Of a stretch of 64,000 nucleotides of DNA, positions 29,344-38,010 are shown in pieces. The stretch's first letter is position 1, and each line of letters begins with the position of its first letter. The stretch is from Kangiella shandongensis (GTDB lineage: Bacteria; Pseudomonadota; Gammaproteobacteria; Enterobacterales; Kangiellaceae): contig NZ_JACNML010000004.1 in assembly GCF_020005365.1 (NCBI RefSeq), forward strand, positions 244,342 through 308,341. Direction: 5' to 3'. The notes below the pieces were generated by a model. It was not told the origin of the DNA, did no database searches, and saw only the letters and a program-made list of their open reading frames with translations. Both the position numbers and the translations under genes were made by a program.

Positions 29344-29483
29344 TTAGCGGAATAAACATATCTTTTTCATTTTTTGCGGTGTTAGAAACTTGCTCAATCA
29401 GTCATGTACTCTTGGTACACTCTTTCTTTGCGCGAGTTTCCGCCTAGCAAAAATAGAAAAATCTAACGTTTCTTCTCGCTAAT
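29343..29483 (+). repeat. long hairpin beginning at the guaA stop codon (family 1)
   Basis: ATTAGCG (29343-29349, overlapping the stop) pairs with CGCTAAT (29477-29483). Moving inward, GAATAAAC pairs with GTTTCTTC, TTTTTCATTTTTTGC with GCAAAAATAGAAAAA, and GAAACTTGC with GCGCGAGTTTC. The apex is TCA, TGTAC/GTACA, CTC. It is the longest of the four family members (141 bases). Confidence 0.8.
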
Positions 29484-29506
29484 GGACAAAACTGTTTAGA
29501 GCTTTA

Positions 29507-29734
29507 AAGAATTGCATCTAGCCTAAAGGCTGAGCGGATTCCCCTTTGGAGTTTGCCGAGATTGATAAAATTATAGCGTAAATCAGGCAGGGATTGCCTG
29601 ATTTAGCAAAGCCGAAACAGGAGGTTTCGTTTTGCGACGCGTAATAATTTTAGTAATAGAGGGAAATGCGAAGCATCAAACGACTGGGACGTCATTTCTT
29701 TTCTCCCTTTTCTTTAGACGAGTAAAGAAAAGGG
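29507..29734 (+). repeat. branched intergenic element with GGA-loop hairpins (family 2, copy C)
   Basis: Hairpin AAATCAGGCA / TGCCTGATTT with a GGGAT loop (29580-29604), then GCAAA..CGAAAC / GTTTCG.TTTGC with an AGGAG loop (29606-29635). Both stand on flanking arms ATTGATAAAATTATAGCGT and ACGCGTAATAATTTTAGTAA. A separate perfect hairpin CCCTTTTCTTTA / TAAAGAAAAGGG (29705-29734) closes the element. The layout equals copy B at 15.3 kb. No gene is seen in the 29344-29790 gap. Confidence 0.7.
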
Positions 29735-29790
29735 TAATCATTAAACTAGGAACATTATCAATTAGGGACATTAGTTAATACATAATCGAT

Positions 29791-30258
29791 ATGAACGACT
29801 TCACTGAACTTGACGAACACTATATGCAACGAGCCTTTGAGTTAGCTGAAATAGCTAAGGAGAAGGGCGAGGTGCCTGTGGGTGCGGTTTTGGTGAAGGG
29901 TGACGAAATCATTGCGGAGGGGTTTAATCAGCCAATACTGGGTAATGACCCAACAGCACATGCAGAGGTCGTGGCTTTGCGTGAGGCGGGTAAGAGTCTG
30001 GAGAATTATCGCTTGGTTGGTACGACGCTTTACGTAACTTTGGAGCCGTGCGCAATGTGTGCCATGGCGCTGGTGCATGCCAGAGTAGAGCGTGTAGTAT
30101 ATGCCACGGAAGATCCTAGAACCGGAGCTGGCGGTAGTGTGCTTAATGTCCTGAATAATGATGCTTTTAATCATCGCTGCGATGTTGTTTCTGGATTACT
30201 AAAGGAGCAGTGTTCATCGCAGTTAAAAGCATTTTTTAAGGCGAAAAGAAGTAAATAA
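29791..30258 (+). CDS. tadA: tRNA-specific adenosine deaminase
   Basis: A 155-residue zinc deaminase that makes inosine-34 in tRNA-Arg(ACG). Zinc ligands and catalytic Glu are in the HAEV (TAHAEVVALR) and PCAMCAMAL motifs; the terminal HRCDVVSGLLKEQCSSQLKA is typical. Length is normal. It has no operon partner: repeats lie upstream and the lysine leader region downstream. Confidence 0.96.
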   Translation: MNDFTELDEHYMQRAFELAEIAKEKGEVPVGAVLVKGDEIIAEGFNQPILGNDPTAHAEVVALREAGKSLENYRLVGTTLYVTLEPCAMCAMALVHARVERVVYATEDPRTGAGGSVLNVLNNDAFNHRCDVVSGLLKEQCSSQLKAFFKAKRSK

Positions 30259-30269
30259 CCAATTTATAT

Positions 30270-30297
30270 TTGACAAATTTCAGTTTTAAATTATATT
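30270..30297 (+). promoter_or_regulatory. strong sigma-70 promoter of the lysine leader
   Basis: A perfect TTGACA (30270-30275), a 16-base spacer and TATATT (30292-30297). The predicted start of transcription (6-8 bases after the -10) falls at 30303-30305, which is at the ATG of the leader peptide. Confidence 0.75.
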
Positions 30298-30304
30298 CGA
30301 AATT

Positions 30305-30391
30305 ATGAATACTGTATTAATCGTTGCTAATTACAAAGAGATCCACAGCAAGAAGGCGCTAAAAAAACGCGTCCTGTACTGCTGTGGGTAA
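30305..30391 (+). CDS. lysine-rich leader peptide (putative attenuator peptide)
   Basis: A 28-codon frame starting at ATG 30305 and ending with TAA at 30389-30391. The central part reads NYKEIHSKKALKKRVLY; five of 28 residues are lysine, with two adjacent pairs (AAG AAG at 30350-30355 and AAA AAA at 30362-30367). The ATG has no Shine-Dalgarno sequence and lies almost exactly at the predicted transcription start, so it may be read from a leaderless mRNA. The stop codon lies in one arm of a hairpin that competes with the downstream terminator. The frame sits directly before a gene for two steps of lysine synthesis, as expected for a leader that senses Lys-tRNA charging. No homologue was checked. 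Confidence 0.72.
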   Translation: MNTVLIVANYKEIHSKKALKKRVLYCCG

Positions 30392-30451
30392 ATAAAACGA
30401 TAAATACGCATTTATTAAACCCGCACAGGAAAATCCTCTGCGGGTTTTTTT
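30343..30451 (+). promoter_or_regulatory. putative lysine transcription attenuator (pause hairpin, antiterminator, terminator)
   Basis: Segment 1 CCACAGCA (30343-30350) is complementary to segment 2 TGCTGTGG (30380-30387). Segment 2 (CTGT 30382-30385, GGGT 30386-30389) can instead pair with segment 3 (ACCC 30419-30422 and ACAG 30425-30428, with a 2-base bulge). Segment 3 is the 5' arm of a strong terminator, AAACCCGCA / TGCGGGTTT with inner AGGA/TCCT and seven T (30417-30451). A ribosome stalled on the Lys codons just after segment 1 would free segment 2 to pair with segment 3 and stop the terminator forming. A ribosome that reaches the stop codon would cover segment 2 and allow termination. 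This is the classic his/trp logic, inferred from sequence. Confidence 0.75.
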
Positions 30452-30495
30452 GTGCCTAAATTCGATAATGATGACAATGATTTGAGGAAGTGGGA

Positions 30496-33054
30496 ATGAG
30501 CAATAATAACTCTTGGCAGGTGCTTAAGTTTGGTGGAACCAGTGTATCCAGTCGTGATAACTGGAATACGATCGCGGCTATCATCAAACGAAAACGAGCT
30601 AAGGGTAAAAAAGTGTTTGTTGTTCACTCGGCGGTCAGTTCTGTATCAAACCGGCTGGAAGCGCTTATCACGTTGGCGCAAAGCGGTCATTATGACGAGC
30701 CTTATCAGGAGCTGGTGAGTTTACACCAACGATTGCTGCAGGAGATGGAGTTGCCGGCAATGTTACTGGATGAGCAGTACGCCTATTTAAAGCGCTTGCT
30801 GGACGGTATTCACTTGTTGGGGGAGGTAAGCGATCGCATCAGGGCTTTGGTCATGTCGCAAGGTGAGTTGTGGTCGACTACCATAGGGCAGACCTATTTG
30901 AATCAACAGTTAGAAGAACCGGTTAATCGGTTAGACGCTCGAGACTTTCTGGTAGCTAACGAAGAGTATAGGGTTGACTACCTTTGTGCGAGCTGCGACT
31001 TCTTGCAGGATGATGCTTTAATTCAGACGATTAATGCAACGCCGGTTGTGATTACCCAGGGGTTTATTGCCAGTACCAGTGAAGAGGAAACGGTACTGTT
31101 AGGGCGAGGAGGATCAGATTCTTCAGCGGCGTATTTTGCTGGAAAGATCGCAGCTGAGCGGCTTGAAATATGGACCGATGTGCCCGGTATCTTTACAGCT
31201 AACCCCAATCACGTCAATAACGCTCGTTTACTGAAACAGCTCAACTATGATGAAGCACAGGAAATGGCCTCGGCCGGGGCCAAGATCTTGCACCCAAGAG
31301 CCATCAGGCCAGCTCAAATCAGCAATATTCCTTTGTATATTCGTTCGACTATCGAGCCCGGTATTGCTGGCACCATTATTAATGACGTAGAAAATCGTTG
31401 GGGTATGGTAAAAGCGATTACTGCTAAAGAAAATATTACCCTGATCTCCATGGAGAGCCAGGGGATGTGGCAACAGCCAGGCTTCTTAGCCGATATTTTT
31501 TCTATCTTTAAACAGCACCAGGTCTCGGTTGATTTAGTGTCGACCTCAGAAACCAATATCACGGTGAGTTTGGATAACTTGACTCAGGTCGTCTCAGAAA
31601 AGCAAATCAAAAATCTGTCGCTAGACTTATCAAGGATGTGTCGTGTTAACATCATGAAAAACTGCTCAGCCGTCTCTATCGTGGGGAAAAATGTCCGCGC
31701 TATTCTGCATAAAATCGCACCGGCATTTTCTATTTTTGAAACCTACAAAGTCTACCTGTTATCGCAAGCGGCTTCAGACTTGAACCTGACTTTTGTCATT
31801 GACGATGAACATTGTAATAAAGTCATTACGGCGCTTCATGAGTTATTGATTACCAATAACCCTAACAGTGAAATATTGGGACCGACCGCTAAGGAGCTTA
31901 AGCAGGTTGAGCAAGCTGATACCGGCAGCAAATGGTGGCAGGATAACAAAGAGACTATCAGTATGTGTCTGGCTAAGCGGGACAGCGCCTATATTTATCA
32001 TCTCGATTCGGTGAGACAAAATATTCATAATCTGCAGTCTATTGATGCTGTCGAGCGAATTTTCTTTGCGGTTAAGTCGAATAATAATCCAGACGTACTT
32101 CAGGTTGCTTACGATAATGAAATAGGCTTTGAAACTGTCTCTTGCGGAGAAGTGGAGCATATTCTTAACTTGTTCCCGACAATCGATAAATCGAGAATTT
32201 TCTTTACGCCTAATTTTGCAGCAAGGCAGGAGTATCAGACGATTCTTGAAAAGGGCATTCGATTAACTTTGGATAGTACTTACCCAATCAAGGAATGGCC
32301 TGAAATATTCAGTGGTAAAGAAGTTTTCTTAAGAGTCGATCCGAATATTGGTAAAGGACACCATGAGAATGTCCGTACTGCGGGAGCAACGTCCAAGTTT
32401 GGTATTCCGATTTATGAGCTGGAAGAGTTAAAGCCGATTATTGAGCAGTATGATATCAAGGTGGTCGGCCTGCATGCCCACGCAGGTAGCGGTATCTTGA
32501 CAAACGAGCATTGGGCGGAGCATGCCCGGTTACTGGCTGAAACCGCATCAATATTCCCAAGCGTTAAGTATTTAAACCTGGGCGGAGGCTTTGGTATCAA
32601 GGAGCGAGCACAACAGACTGAGTTAACTATGAGCCAAATCGATAATACTCTACAGCAAGTGAAGGCAGAGTACCCTCACTATGAATTGTGGATTGAACCG
32701 GGGCGGTATATTTCAGCCAATACAGGGGTGTTAGTATCGAGAGTAACTCAAGTAAAACAAAAGCAGAACTATTATTACGTTGGCTTGAGTACTGGGATGA
32801 ACTCCCTGATGCGTCCGGCGCTATACGGCTCTTACCACAATATTGTCAACTTAAGTCGTCTGGACGAAAGCAAGGAGCATCTCGCAACAATCGTTGGCCC
32901 GATTTGTGAAAGTACCGATAAGTTAGGCGTTGAAATACCATTTCCTGAAACAAAGGAAGGAGATTTGGTTTTAATCGAAAATGCCGGGGCTTATGGTCGT
33001 GTTATGGCGACTCAATATAATATGCGCTCACCAGCAGAAGAAGTTTGTATCTAA
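30496..33054 (+). CDS. lysAC: bifunctional aspartate kinase/diaminopimelate decarboxylase
   Basis: An 852-residue fusion. The N-terminal aspartokinase (about 5-280) has KFGGTSVSS, FIASTSEEETVLLGRGGSDS and WTDVPGIFTANP. ACT regulatory domains follow (about 300-455, ENITLISMESQGM...VSVDLVSTSETNITVSLD). The C-terminal PLP-dependent decarboxylase (about 490-852) has the PLP lysine in FFAVKSNNNPDVL, GLHAHAGSG, WIEPGRYISANTG and GPICESTDKLG. It carries out the first and last steps of lysine synthesis, so feedback control and pathway end are on one chain. Fusions of this type are known in Xanthomonadales. The ATG at 30496 follows GAGGAAG. A lysine-rich leader and terminator lie upstream. Confidence 0.93.
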   Translation: MSNNNSWQVLKFGGTSVSSRDNWNTIAAIIKRKRAKGKKVFVVHSAVSSVSNRLEALITLAQSGHYDEPYQELVSLHQRLLQEMELPAMLLDEQYAYLKRLLDGIHLLGEVSDRIRALVMSQGELWSTTIGQTYLNQQLEEPVNRLDARDFLVANEEYRVDYLCASCDFLQDDALIQTINATPVVITQGFIASTSEEETVLLGRGGSDSSAAYFAGKIAAERLEIWTDVPGIFTANPNHVNNARLLKQLNYDEAQEMASAGAKILHPRAIRPAQISNIPLYIRSTIEPGIAGTIINDVENRWGMVKAITAKENITLISMESQGMWQQPGFLADIFSIFKQHQVSVDLVSTSETNITVSLDNLTQVVSEKQIKNLSLDLSRMCRVNIMKNCSAVSIVGKNVRAILHKIAPAFSIFETYKVYLLSQAASDLNLTFVIDDEHCNKVITALHELLITNNPNSEILGPTAKELKQVEQADTGSKWWQDNKETISMCLAKRDSAYIYHLDSVRQNIHNLQSIDAVERIFFAVKSNNNPDVLQVAYDNEIGFETVSCGEVEHILNLFPTIDKSRIFFTPNFAARQEYQTILEKGIRLTLDSTYPIKEWPEIFSGKEVFLRVDPNIGKGHHENVRTAGATSKFGIPIYELEELKPIIEQYDIKVVGLHAHAGSGILTNEHWAEHARLLAETASIFPSVKYLNLGGGFGIKERAQQTELTMSQIDNTLQQVKAEYPHYELWIEPGRYISANTGVLVSRVTQVKQKQNYYYVGLSTGMNSLMRPALYGSYHNIVNLSRLDESKEHLATIVGPICESTDKLGVEIPFPETKEGDLVLIENAGAYGRVMATQYNMRSPAEEVCI

Positions 33055-33136
33055 TCATCAAGCTCTCTTGATCTAAATCAATATATCACCGATGGGAGTC
33101 TTTATAGTCCTAGCAAAACAAAGCTGGGACTATTTT

Positions 33137-33934
33137 ATGTTTTCGACAAAAGCAACTGAGCTCTATAATGATGGACACCATAAATGCTACGCTTTTCATG
33201 AACTGGTGGCAGGCGAAGCGGTTCAGGCCAACCAATTTCTAATCGTTAACGGGGATAAAGCTGCATTAATTGATCCGGGAGGTGATTTAACGTTTGCTAA
33301 ACTCAGTATTGAGCTCAACAAGTTAATTGATCTGCGCCAAGGGCTGAAGTATATCGTCGCGTCTCATCAGGATCCGGATATTATTGCTTCTATTGGTCGC
33401 TGGATGATGCAAACGGATGCAAAAGTCGTCTGTTCAAAACTGTGGCAACGATTTTTACCCCACTTTGCTTCATCGTACTTCTCACAGATTGATCATCTCG
33501 AGCTTGGGAAACGCATTAAACCACTGGATGATCGAGGGGAGATACTGTCATTAGGTTCTGCCAATTTAGTGATGGTGCCAGCGCACTTTTTACACTCGGT
33601 GGGTAACTTTCAGGTGTATGATCCTGTCAGTAAAATATTATTCAGTGGTGATATGGGAGCGTCGTTAAAAGACTCTGAGCATTTTGCGCCAGTAGAAAGC
33701 TTTATAGAGCATACTCAATATATGAAAGGCTTCCACCAGCGCTATATGGTGGCGAATAAAACCTGCAAACTTTGGGCTAATATGATTCGTGATTTGGACG
33801 TGGAAATGATTGTGCCTCAACACGGCGCGCCATTTAAAGGCAAGAAAGTGGTTAGTCAGTTTCTTGACTGGATTAGTGAACTCGACTGTGGCGTCGACTT
33901 GTTTTCACAAAGGGACTATACCGTACCGGTTTAA
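33137..33934 (+). CDS. metallo-beta-lactamase-fold ODP-type (oxygen-binding di-iron) protein
   Basis: A 265-residue protein of the MBL superfamily. Visible metal-ligand motifs: SHQDPDI (an H-x-D variant in which the first His of HxHxDH is missing), PAHFLHSVGNFQVYD, FSGDMG and PQHGAPFKG. This matches the ODP domain of flavodiiron-like sensors, without a flavodoxin domain. Such domains bind O2 or NO at a di-iron centre, and the role of the stand-alone form is not established. The open frame reaches back to 33092; the ATG at 33137 with TGGGA upstream gives the better N-terminus (MFSTKATELYNDGHHKC). Its end overlaps the end of the convergent secreted-protein gene by four bases. Confidence 0.78.
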   Translation: MFSTKATELYNDGHHKCYAFHELVAGEAVQANQFLIVNGDKAALIDPGGDLTFAKLSIELNKLIDLRQGLKYIVASHQDPDIIASIGRWMMQTDAKVVCSKLWQRFLPHFASSYFSQIDHLELGKRIKPLDDRGEILSLGSANLVMVPAHFLHSVGNFQVYDPVSKILFSGDMGASLKDSEHFAPVESFIEHTQYMKGFHQRYMVANKTCKLWANMIRDLDVEMIVPQHGAPFKGKKVVSQFLDWISELDCGVDLFSQRDYTVPV

Positions 33935-34293
33935 TCCTTGATGCTGTATTTGACTTGGACCAATGTATCATCTTTAAGACCTTCCCACATCAAGCAGTAG
34001 GTTTGGTCAATTGGAGCGGTATAGCTTTGCTTTAAGGTTTTTAACTCTTGGCGCTCTATTGGGTAGCTGACTTTATCACCCTGATGATAGTGCAGGTTAA
34101 ATTCAACTGTACGCTTGGCTTTAAATTCAAACTGTAACACCTGCCCAGCTTTGAGCTCAGGGCAGGCTTCGCCAATCTGTCTTTGGTTTGTCGTGACGAT
34201 AATATGATGCGATGACTCTTCTTCTGCACTGACGGATTGAATCGGTAACAGGCCAGCGGTTAAACCAACTAACAGTAGAGTGTTTCGCATCAT
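33931..34293 (-). CDS. small secreted protein of unknown function
   Basis: A 120-residue protein with a Sec signal (about 1-24, ending SVSA). The mature part is about 95 residues and beta-rich, with two cysteines (in GEACPELKAGQ and DQTYCLMWEG) that could form one disulfide. I do not recognise the family. It starts 12 bases after the valS stop, with GAGGAGA immediately upstream of tandem ATG codons (34293 and 34290), so it is probably co-transcribed with valS. The longer frame from a GTG at 34305 would put the ribosome site inside the gene and is rejected. Confidence 0.65.
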   Translation of the reverse strand: MMRNTLLLVGLTAGLLPIQSVSAEEESSHHIIVTTNQRQIGEACPELKAGQVLQFEFKAKRTVEFNLHYHQGDKVSYPIERQELKTLKQSYTAPIDQTYCLMWEGLKDDTLVQVKYSIKD

Positions 34294-34305
34294 ATTTCTC
34301 CTCAC

Positions 34306-37089
34306 TTATAGTGCCTTTAATTGAGTACGTTGCTCTTCGATTTTCTTTATCGTTGACTCAACTTCTGCAAGTTTGCCTCGCTCTTTTTCAACAACAGCTT
34401 CTGGAGCCTTATCGGTAAAGTTAGGGTTATTTAATTTACCAGAGATACGTTGTAGATCCTTTTCCAGTTTCTCCGACTCTTTATCCAAACGAGCTAGTTC
34501 CTGTTCGACATCAATCAACCCAGCCATAGGGATCAGTATCTCCATGTCACCAGCCAATGCTGTCGCCGACATAGGAGCTTCTTCGCCAGCCTCAAGCCAT
34601 TGGGTCGATTCTAATTTTGCCAGCTTTGACAGGAAAGTTTTATTAGCTTCCAGTCGAGCTTTATCTGACTCAGAGCCATTTCTAAACATGACATCTAAAG
34701 GCTTGCCCGGAGCAATATTCATTTCACCACGGATATTGCGCACTCCGACGATGACTTTCTTCAGCCATTCAATATCGGCTTCTGCCTTATCATCAATTAG
34801 CGCTTCATTGACCTGAGGGAAGTCCTGTAGCATAACGCTTGGACGCTCTTCGCTGCTGGTTCCTGCCAGTGGCGCTACTCGCTGCCAGATTTCTTCGGTG
34901 ATAAATGGCATGAACGGGTGTAATAAACGCATTAGTGACTCAAGCACATTCACTAGAGTATGGCGAGTGCCACGCTTTGCTTCTTCGGAATATTCATCGC
35001 TGTAAAGAACCGGTTTAGATAACTCTAAATACCAGTCACAATAGGTATTCCAGGTAAATTCGTAGAGGGCGTTAGATGCTAAGTCAAAACGGTAGGTCTC
35101 GATAGCTTTTTCAAACTCGACAATCGTTTTTTGTAGCTCACTTTTAATCCAGCGGTCGGCCAGACTAAACTCCATGGAGTCGTTGCTTAATCCGGTATCC
35201 TGAGCTTCAGTATTCATCAGCACATAACGCGCTGCATTCCAGATTTTATTACAGAAGTTACGATAACCTTCGACACGATTAAGATCGAAGTTGATGTCGC
35301 GTGAAGTCGACGCCATGGCACAGAAAGTAAAGCGCATTGCGTCAGTGCCATAGGCTTCGATACCCTCAGGGAATTGCTTACGAGTACGCTTGGCAATCTT
35401 TTCCGCGGCTTTCGGATTCATCATACCGGTCGTACGCTTGGCAACTAATGACTCAATATCAATGCCGTCGATAATATCTATCGGATCGAGTACATTACCC
35501 TTGGACTTCGACATTTTCTGGCCTTGCTCATCGCGGATAAGACCAGTGATATAGATTTCTTTGAATGGAATCTTGCCGGTAAATTTAAGACCCATCATGA
35601 TCATTCTGGCAACCCAGAAGAAAATGATGTCAAAACCGGTAACTAACACGCTTGTGGGTAAGAACGTTTCCAGTTCAGGAGTTTCTTCCGGCCAGCCAAG
35701 TGTGGCAAACGGCCATAAAGCAGAAGAGAACCAGGTATCGAGGACGTCTTCATCACGGCGCAGCTCGATATCACCCAGGTCATATTTTTCTCGAACTTCT
35801 TCTTCGCTACGACCGACATAAACCTTGCCGCTGTTATCGTACCAGGCTGGGATTTGGTGTCCCCACCATAGCTGGCGGCTGATACACCAGTCCTGAATGT
35901 TTTCCATCCAGTGATAATAAGTGTTTGACCAGTTCTCAGGCACAAACTTAATGTCGCCATCTTTGACTGCTTTTAATGCGGGCTCAGCAAGAGGGGCAAT
36001 TTTCACGTACCACTGCGGCGTTAAGTATGGCTCAATAACCACGCCACTACGGTCACCGCGTGGGACTTTCAGTTTATGCGGCTCAATTTTTTCCATTAAG
36101 CCGAGCGTTTCAAAATCCTCTACGATTTTCTTACGCGCTTCGTAGCGATCCAGGCCACGATATGTTTCTGGCGCATTATCATTGACATGCGCTGTTGGCG
36201 TCAGGATATTGATCATTTCCAGATCATGACGCTGACCCATTTCATAGTCATTGAAGTCATGCGCAGGAGTGATTTTGACACAACCACTACCAAAGTCCTT
36301 TTCTACATAGTCATCGGCGATAATCGGGATTTGGCGGCCGGTCAGTGGCAAGTCGATGGTTTTACCGATTAAGTCTTTATAACGCTCGTCTTCAGGGTGA
36401 ACTGCAACTGCACTGTCACCGAGCATGGTTTCTGGGCGGGTCGTAGCAATAATGACATAGCCCGAACCATCGCTAAGCGGGTAGCGCATGTGCCATAAGT
36501 GACCGTTCTCTTCATGTGACTCAACTTCCAGATCCGACACTGCGGTTAATAATTTCGGATCCCAGTTCACCAAACGATCGCCGCGGTAAATCAAGCCTTC
36601 ATCATAAAGCTGAACAAATGTCTCCAGAACTGCGTTAGACAGGTCGTCATCCATGGTGAAAGCTTCGCGCGACCAGTCACAGGAGTCGCCCATACGGCGC
36701 ATTTGCTGACTGATGGTACCGCCAGATTGCTCTTTCCACTCCCATACCTTGTCGATAAAGGCTTCACGACCAAGGTCATGACGGCTTTTACCTTCGCGGT
36801 CTAAAAGACGTTCGACTACCATCTGTGTCGCGATACCGGCGTGATCCGAGCCCGGTTGCCACAAGGTGTTGTCACCTTTCATGCGGTGATAGCGGGTCAG
36901 GGAGTCCATGATCGTATGCTGGAAAGCATGTCCCATGTGCAAGCTGCCAGTGACGTTTGGCGGAGGAATCATGATGCAATAGCTGTCGCTATTCTCAGTG
37001 GCGCCGCCTTTAGGAGAAAAGTAGTCGTTACTTTCCCACTTTTTGTAGGTTTCTTGCTCGATTGCTTGCGGGTTGTATGCTTTTTCCAT
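34306..37089 (-). CDS. valS: valyl-tRNA synthetase
   Basis: A 927-residue class I synthetase. HIGH-type motif in [22 protein letters not shown] in [14 protein letters not shown], the editing domain (about 190-330, [20 protein letters not shown]), the anticodon domain and a C-terminal coiled coil (about 860-927, [17 protein letters not shown]) are all in place. Length is typical of gammaproteobacterial ValRS. It follows a methyltransferase gene and holC/pepA on the same strand. Confidence 0.98.
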   Translation of the reverse strand: MEKAYNPQAIEQETYKKWESNDYFSPKGGATENSDSYCIMIPPPNVTGSLHMGHAFQHTIMDSLTRYHRMKGDNTLWQPGSDHAGIATQMVVERLLDREGKSRHDLGREAFIDKVWEWKEQSGGTISQQMRRMGDSCDWSREAFTMDDDLSNAVLETFVQLYDEGLIYRGDRLVNWDPKLLTAVSDLEVESHEENGHLWHMRYPLSDGSGYVIIATTRPETMLGDSAVAVHPEDERYKDLIGKTIDLPLTGRQIPIIADDYVEKDFGSGCVKITPAHDFNDYEMGQRHDLEMINILTPTAHVNDNAPETYRGLDRYEARKKIVEDFETLGLMEKIEPHKLKVPRGDRSGVVIEPYLTPQWYVKIAPLAEPALKAVKDGDIKFVPENWSNTYYHWMENIQDWCISRQLWWGHQIPAWYDNSGKVYVGRSEEEVREKYDLGDIELRRDEDVLDTWFSSALWPFATLGWPEETPELETFLPTSVLVTGFDIIFFWVARMIMMGLKFTGKIPFKEIYITGLIRDEQGQKMSKSKGNVLDPIDIIDGIDIESLVAKRTTGMMNPKAAEKIAKRTRKQFPEGIEAYGTDAMRFTFCAMASTSRDINFDLNRVEGYRNFCNKIWNAARYVLMNTEAQDTGLSNDSMEFSLADRWIKSELQKTIVEFEKAIETYRFDLASNALYEFTWNTYCDWYLELSKPVLYSDEYSEEAKRGTRHTLVNVLESLMRLLHPFMPFITEEIWQRVAPLAGTSSEERPSVMLQDFPQVNEALIDDKAEADIEWLKKVIVGVRNIRGEMNIAPGKPLDVMFRNGSESDKARLEANKTFLSKLAKLESTQWLEAGEEAPMSATALAGDMEILIPMAGLIDVEQELARLDKESEKLEKDLQRISGKLNNPNFTDKAPEAVVEKERGKLAEVESTIKKIEEQRTQLKAL

Positions 37090-37267
37090 GGTTTTATCGG
37101 ATCTTATGCAGTTTCTGTAACAAAGCCTTGAATTATAACGCCTGTGCGCTAGATATCTATATCAGACACTGAATTTATCGTAAAAGATTGCCCTGCTGGA
37201 CGAGCCTGTAGCGATGGTTAGCCAGTACTTTATCTGGGTGGAAAAGCTAACCTGCTGATTTTCTGAG

Positions 37268-37825
37268 TTATTTTCTTGGTTCAAGGTTGTTGTCTTTGGT
37301 TCCGGTATAGACAAACGATGGTGGAATGTTTAGAGGTACCCAGTTGAGTTTCAGTTGAGGGAAGTACTCTTGAATTAAAGCCTTGTCGCTCAGCCAGTAC
37401 TGGTACTGCAAAAACGTGCCGTTGGGTTTCAGTACTGCTTTGATATGGCTCAGTAATTCATGCTTCATTTCCAGAGGAAATAAAGCCAAAGGCAGGCAGG
37501 ATACGAGACAGTCGACGCTGTCGATTGCAAAATCTTGAACAATATCCATTGCCGAAGCGTGTTTGAGTTTAAACCTCCGGTGATCGATGCGTTTTAATAA
37601 CGGTAACAGCTGTTCTGAAATTTCATAAGCAGTTAGCGTGGCATTCTGTGGCATATACTCCAGCAGCTGTTTGGTAATAATGCCATCTCCAGCACCTAAT
37701 TCAATAACGGTCTTTGCGTCAGCAGGGATTTGTTTTGCCAGGTTTTTAGCTAAAAATTTAGAACTACGGGCAACACTGCCTGTGCTTTTTAAATTTTTTA
37801 GTGCGTATCGTGTAAAGCCCTTCAT
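37268..37825 (-). CDS. class I SAM-dependent methyltransferase, PmtA-like
   Basis: A 185-residue protein. The SAM-binding motif VIELGAGDGIITKQLLEYMP (about 40-60) is followed by acidic motif II (TAYEISEQLLPLL) and DSVDCLVSCLPLALFP. The C-terminal NIPPSFVY resembles the NLPPA.VY motif of small phospholipid N-methyltransferases and rRNA dimethylase relatives. The substrate is therefore probably a lipid head group, but this is a guess from two motifs. It lies between holC and valS, with about 180 bases on each side, which interrupts the usual pepA-holC-valS order. Confidence 0.65.
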   Translation of the reverse strand: MKGFTRYALKNLKSTGSVARSSKFLAKNLAKQIPADAKTVIELGAGDGIITKQLLEYMPQNATLTAYEISEQLLPLLKRIDHRRFKLKHASAMDIVQDFAIDSVDCLVSCLPLALFPLEMKHELLSHIKAVLKPNGTFLQYQYWLSDKALIQEYFPQLKLNWVPLNIPPSFVYTGTKDNNLEPRK

Positions 37826-38010
37826 GTTGCTCCTAACCAGATCATATTTCTATAGTGTGGCGTTTTTTTGTCTTTATTTCCAGAAGTAATATCACCCCTG
37901 AAAAAAGAATACAAACTTTCTGTTGAACCCATTCATATGAATTTTGTGTAAGGTTTGCTGTATCATCCGTTTGTTCAGCTTTTTAAATTGAACGTAACGG
38001 TAAGTGGTTC

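Noticed and set aside
30301..30460. Lysine riboswitch upstream of the lysine gene
   Set aside because: The region is too short and lacks the long multi-helix core of the lysine riboswitch. The Lys-codon frame with competing hairpins explains the region better.
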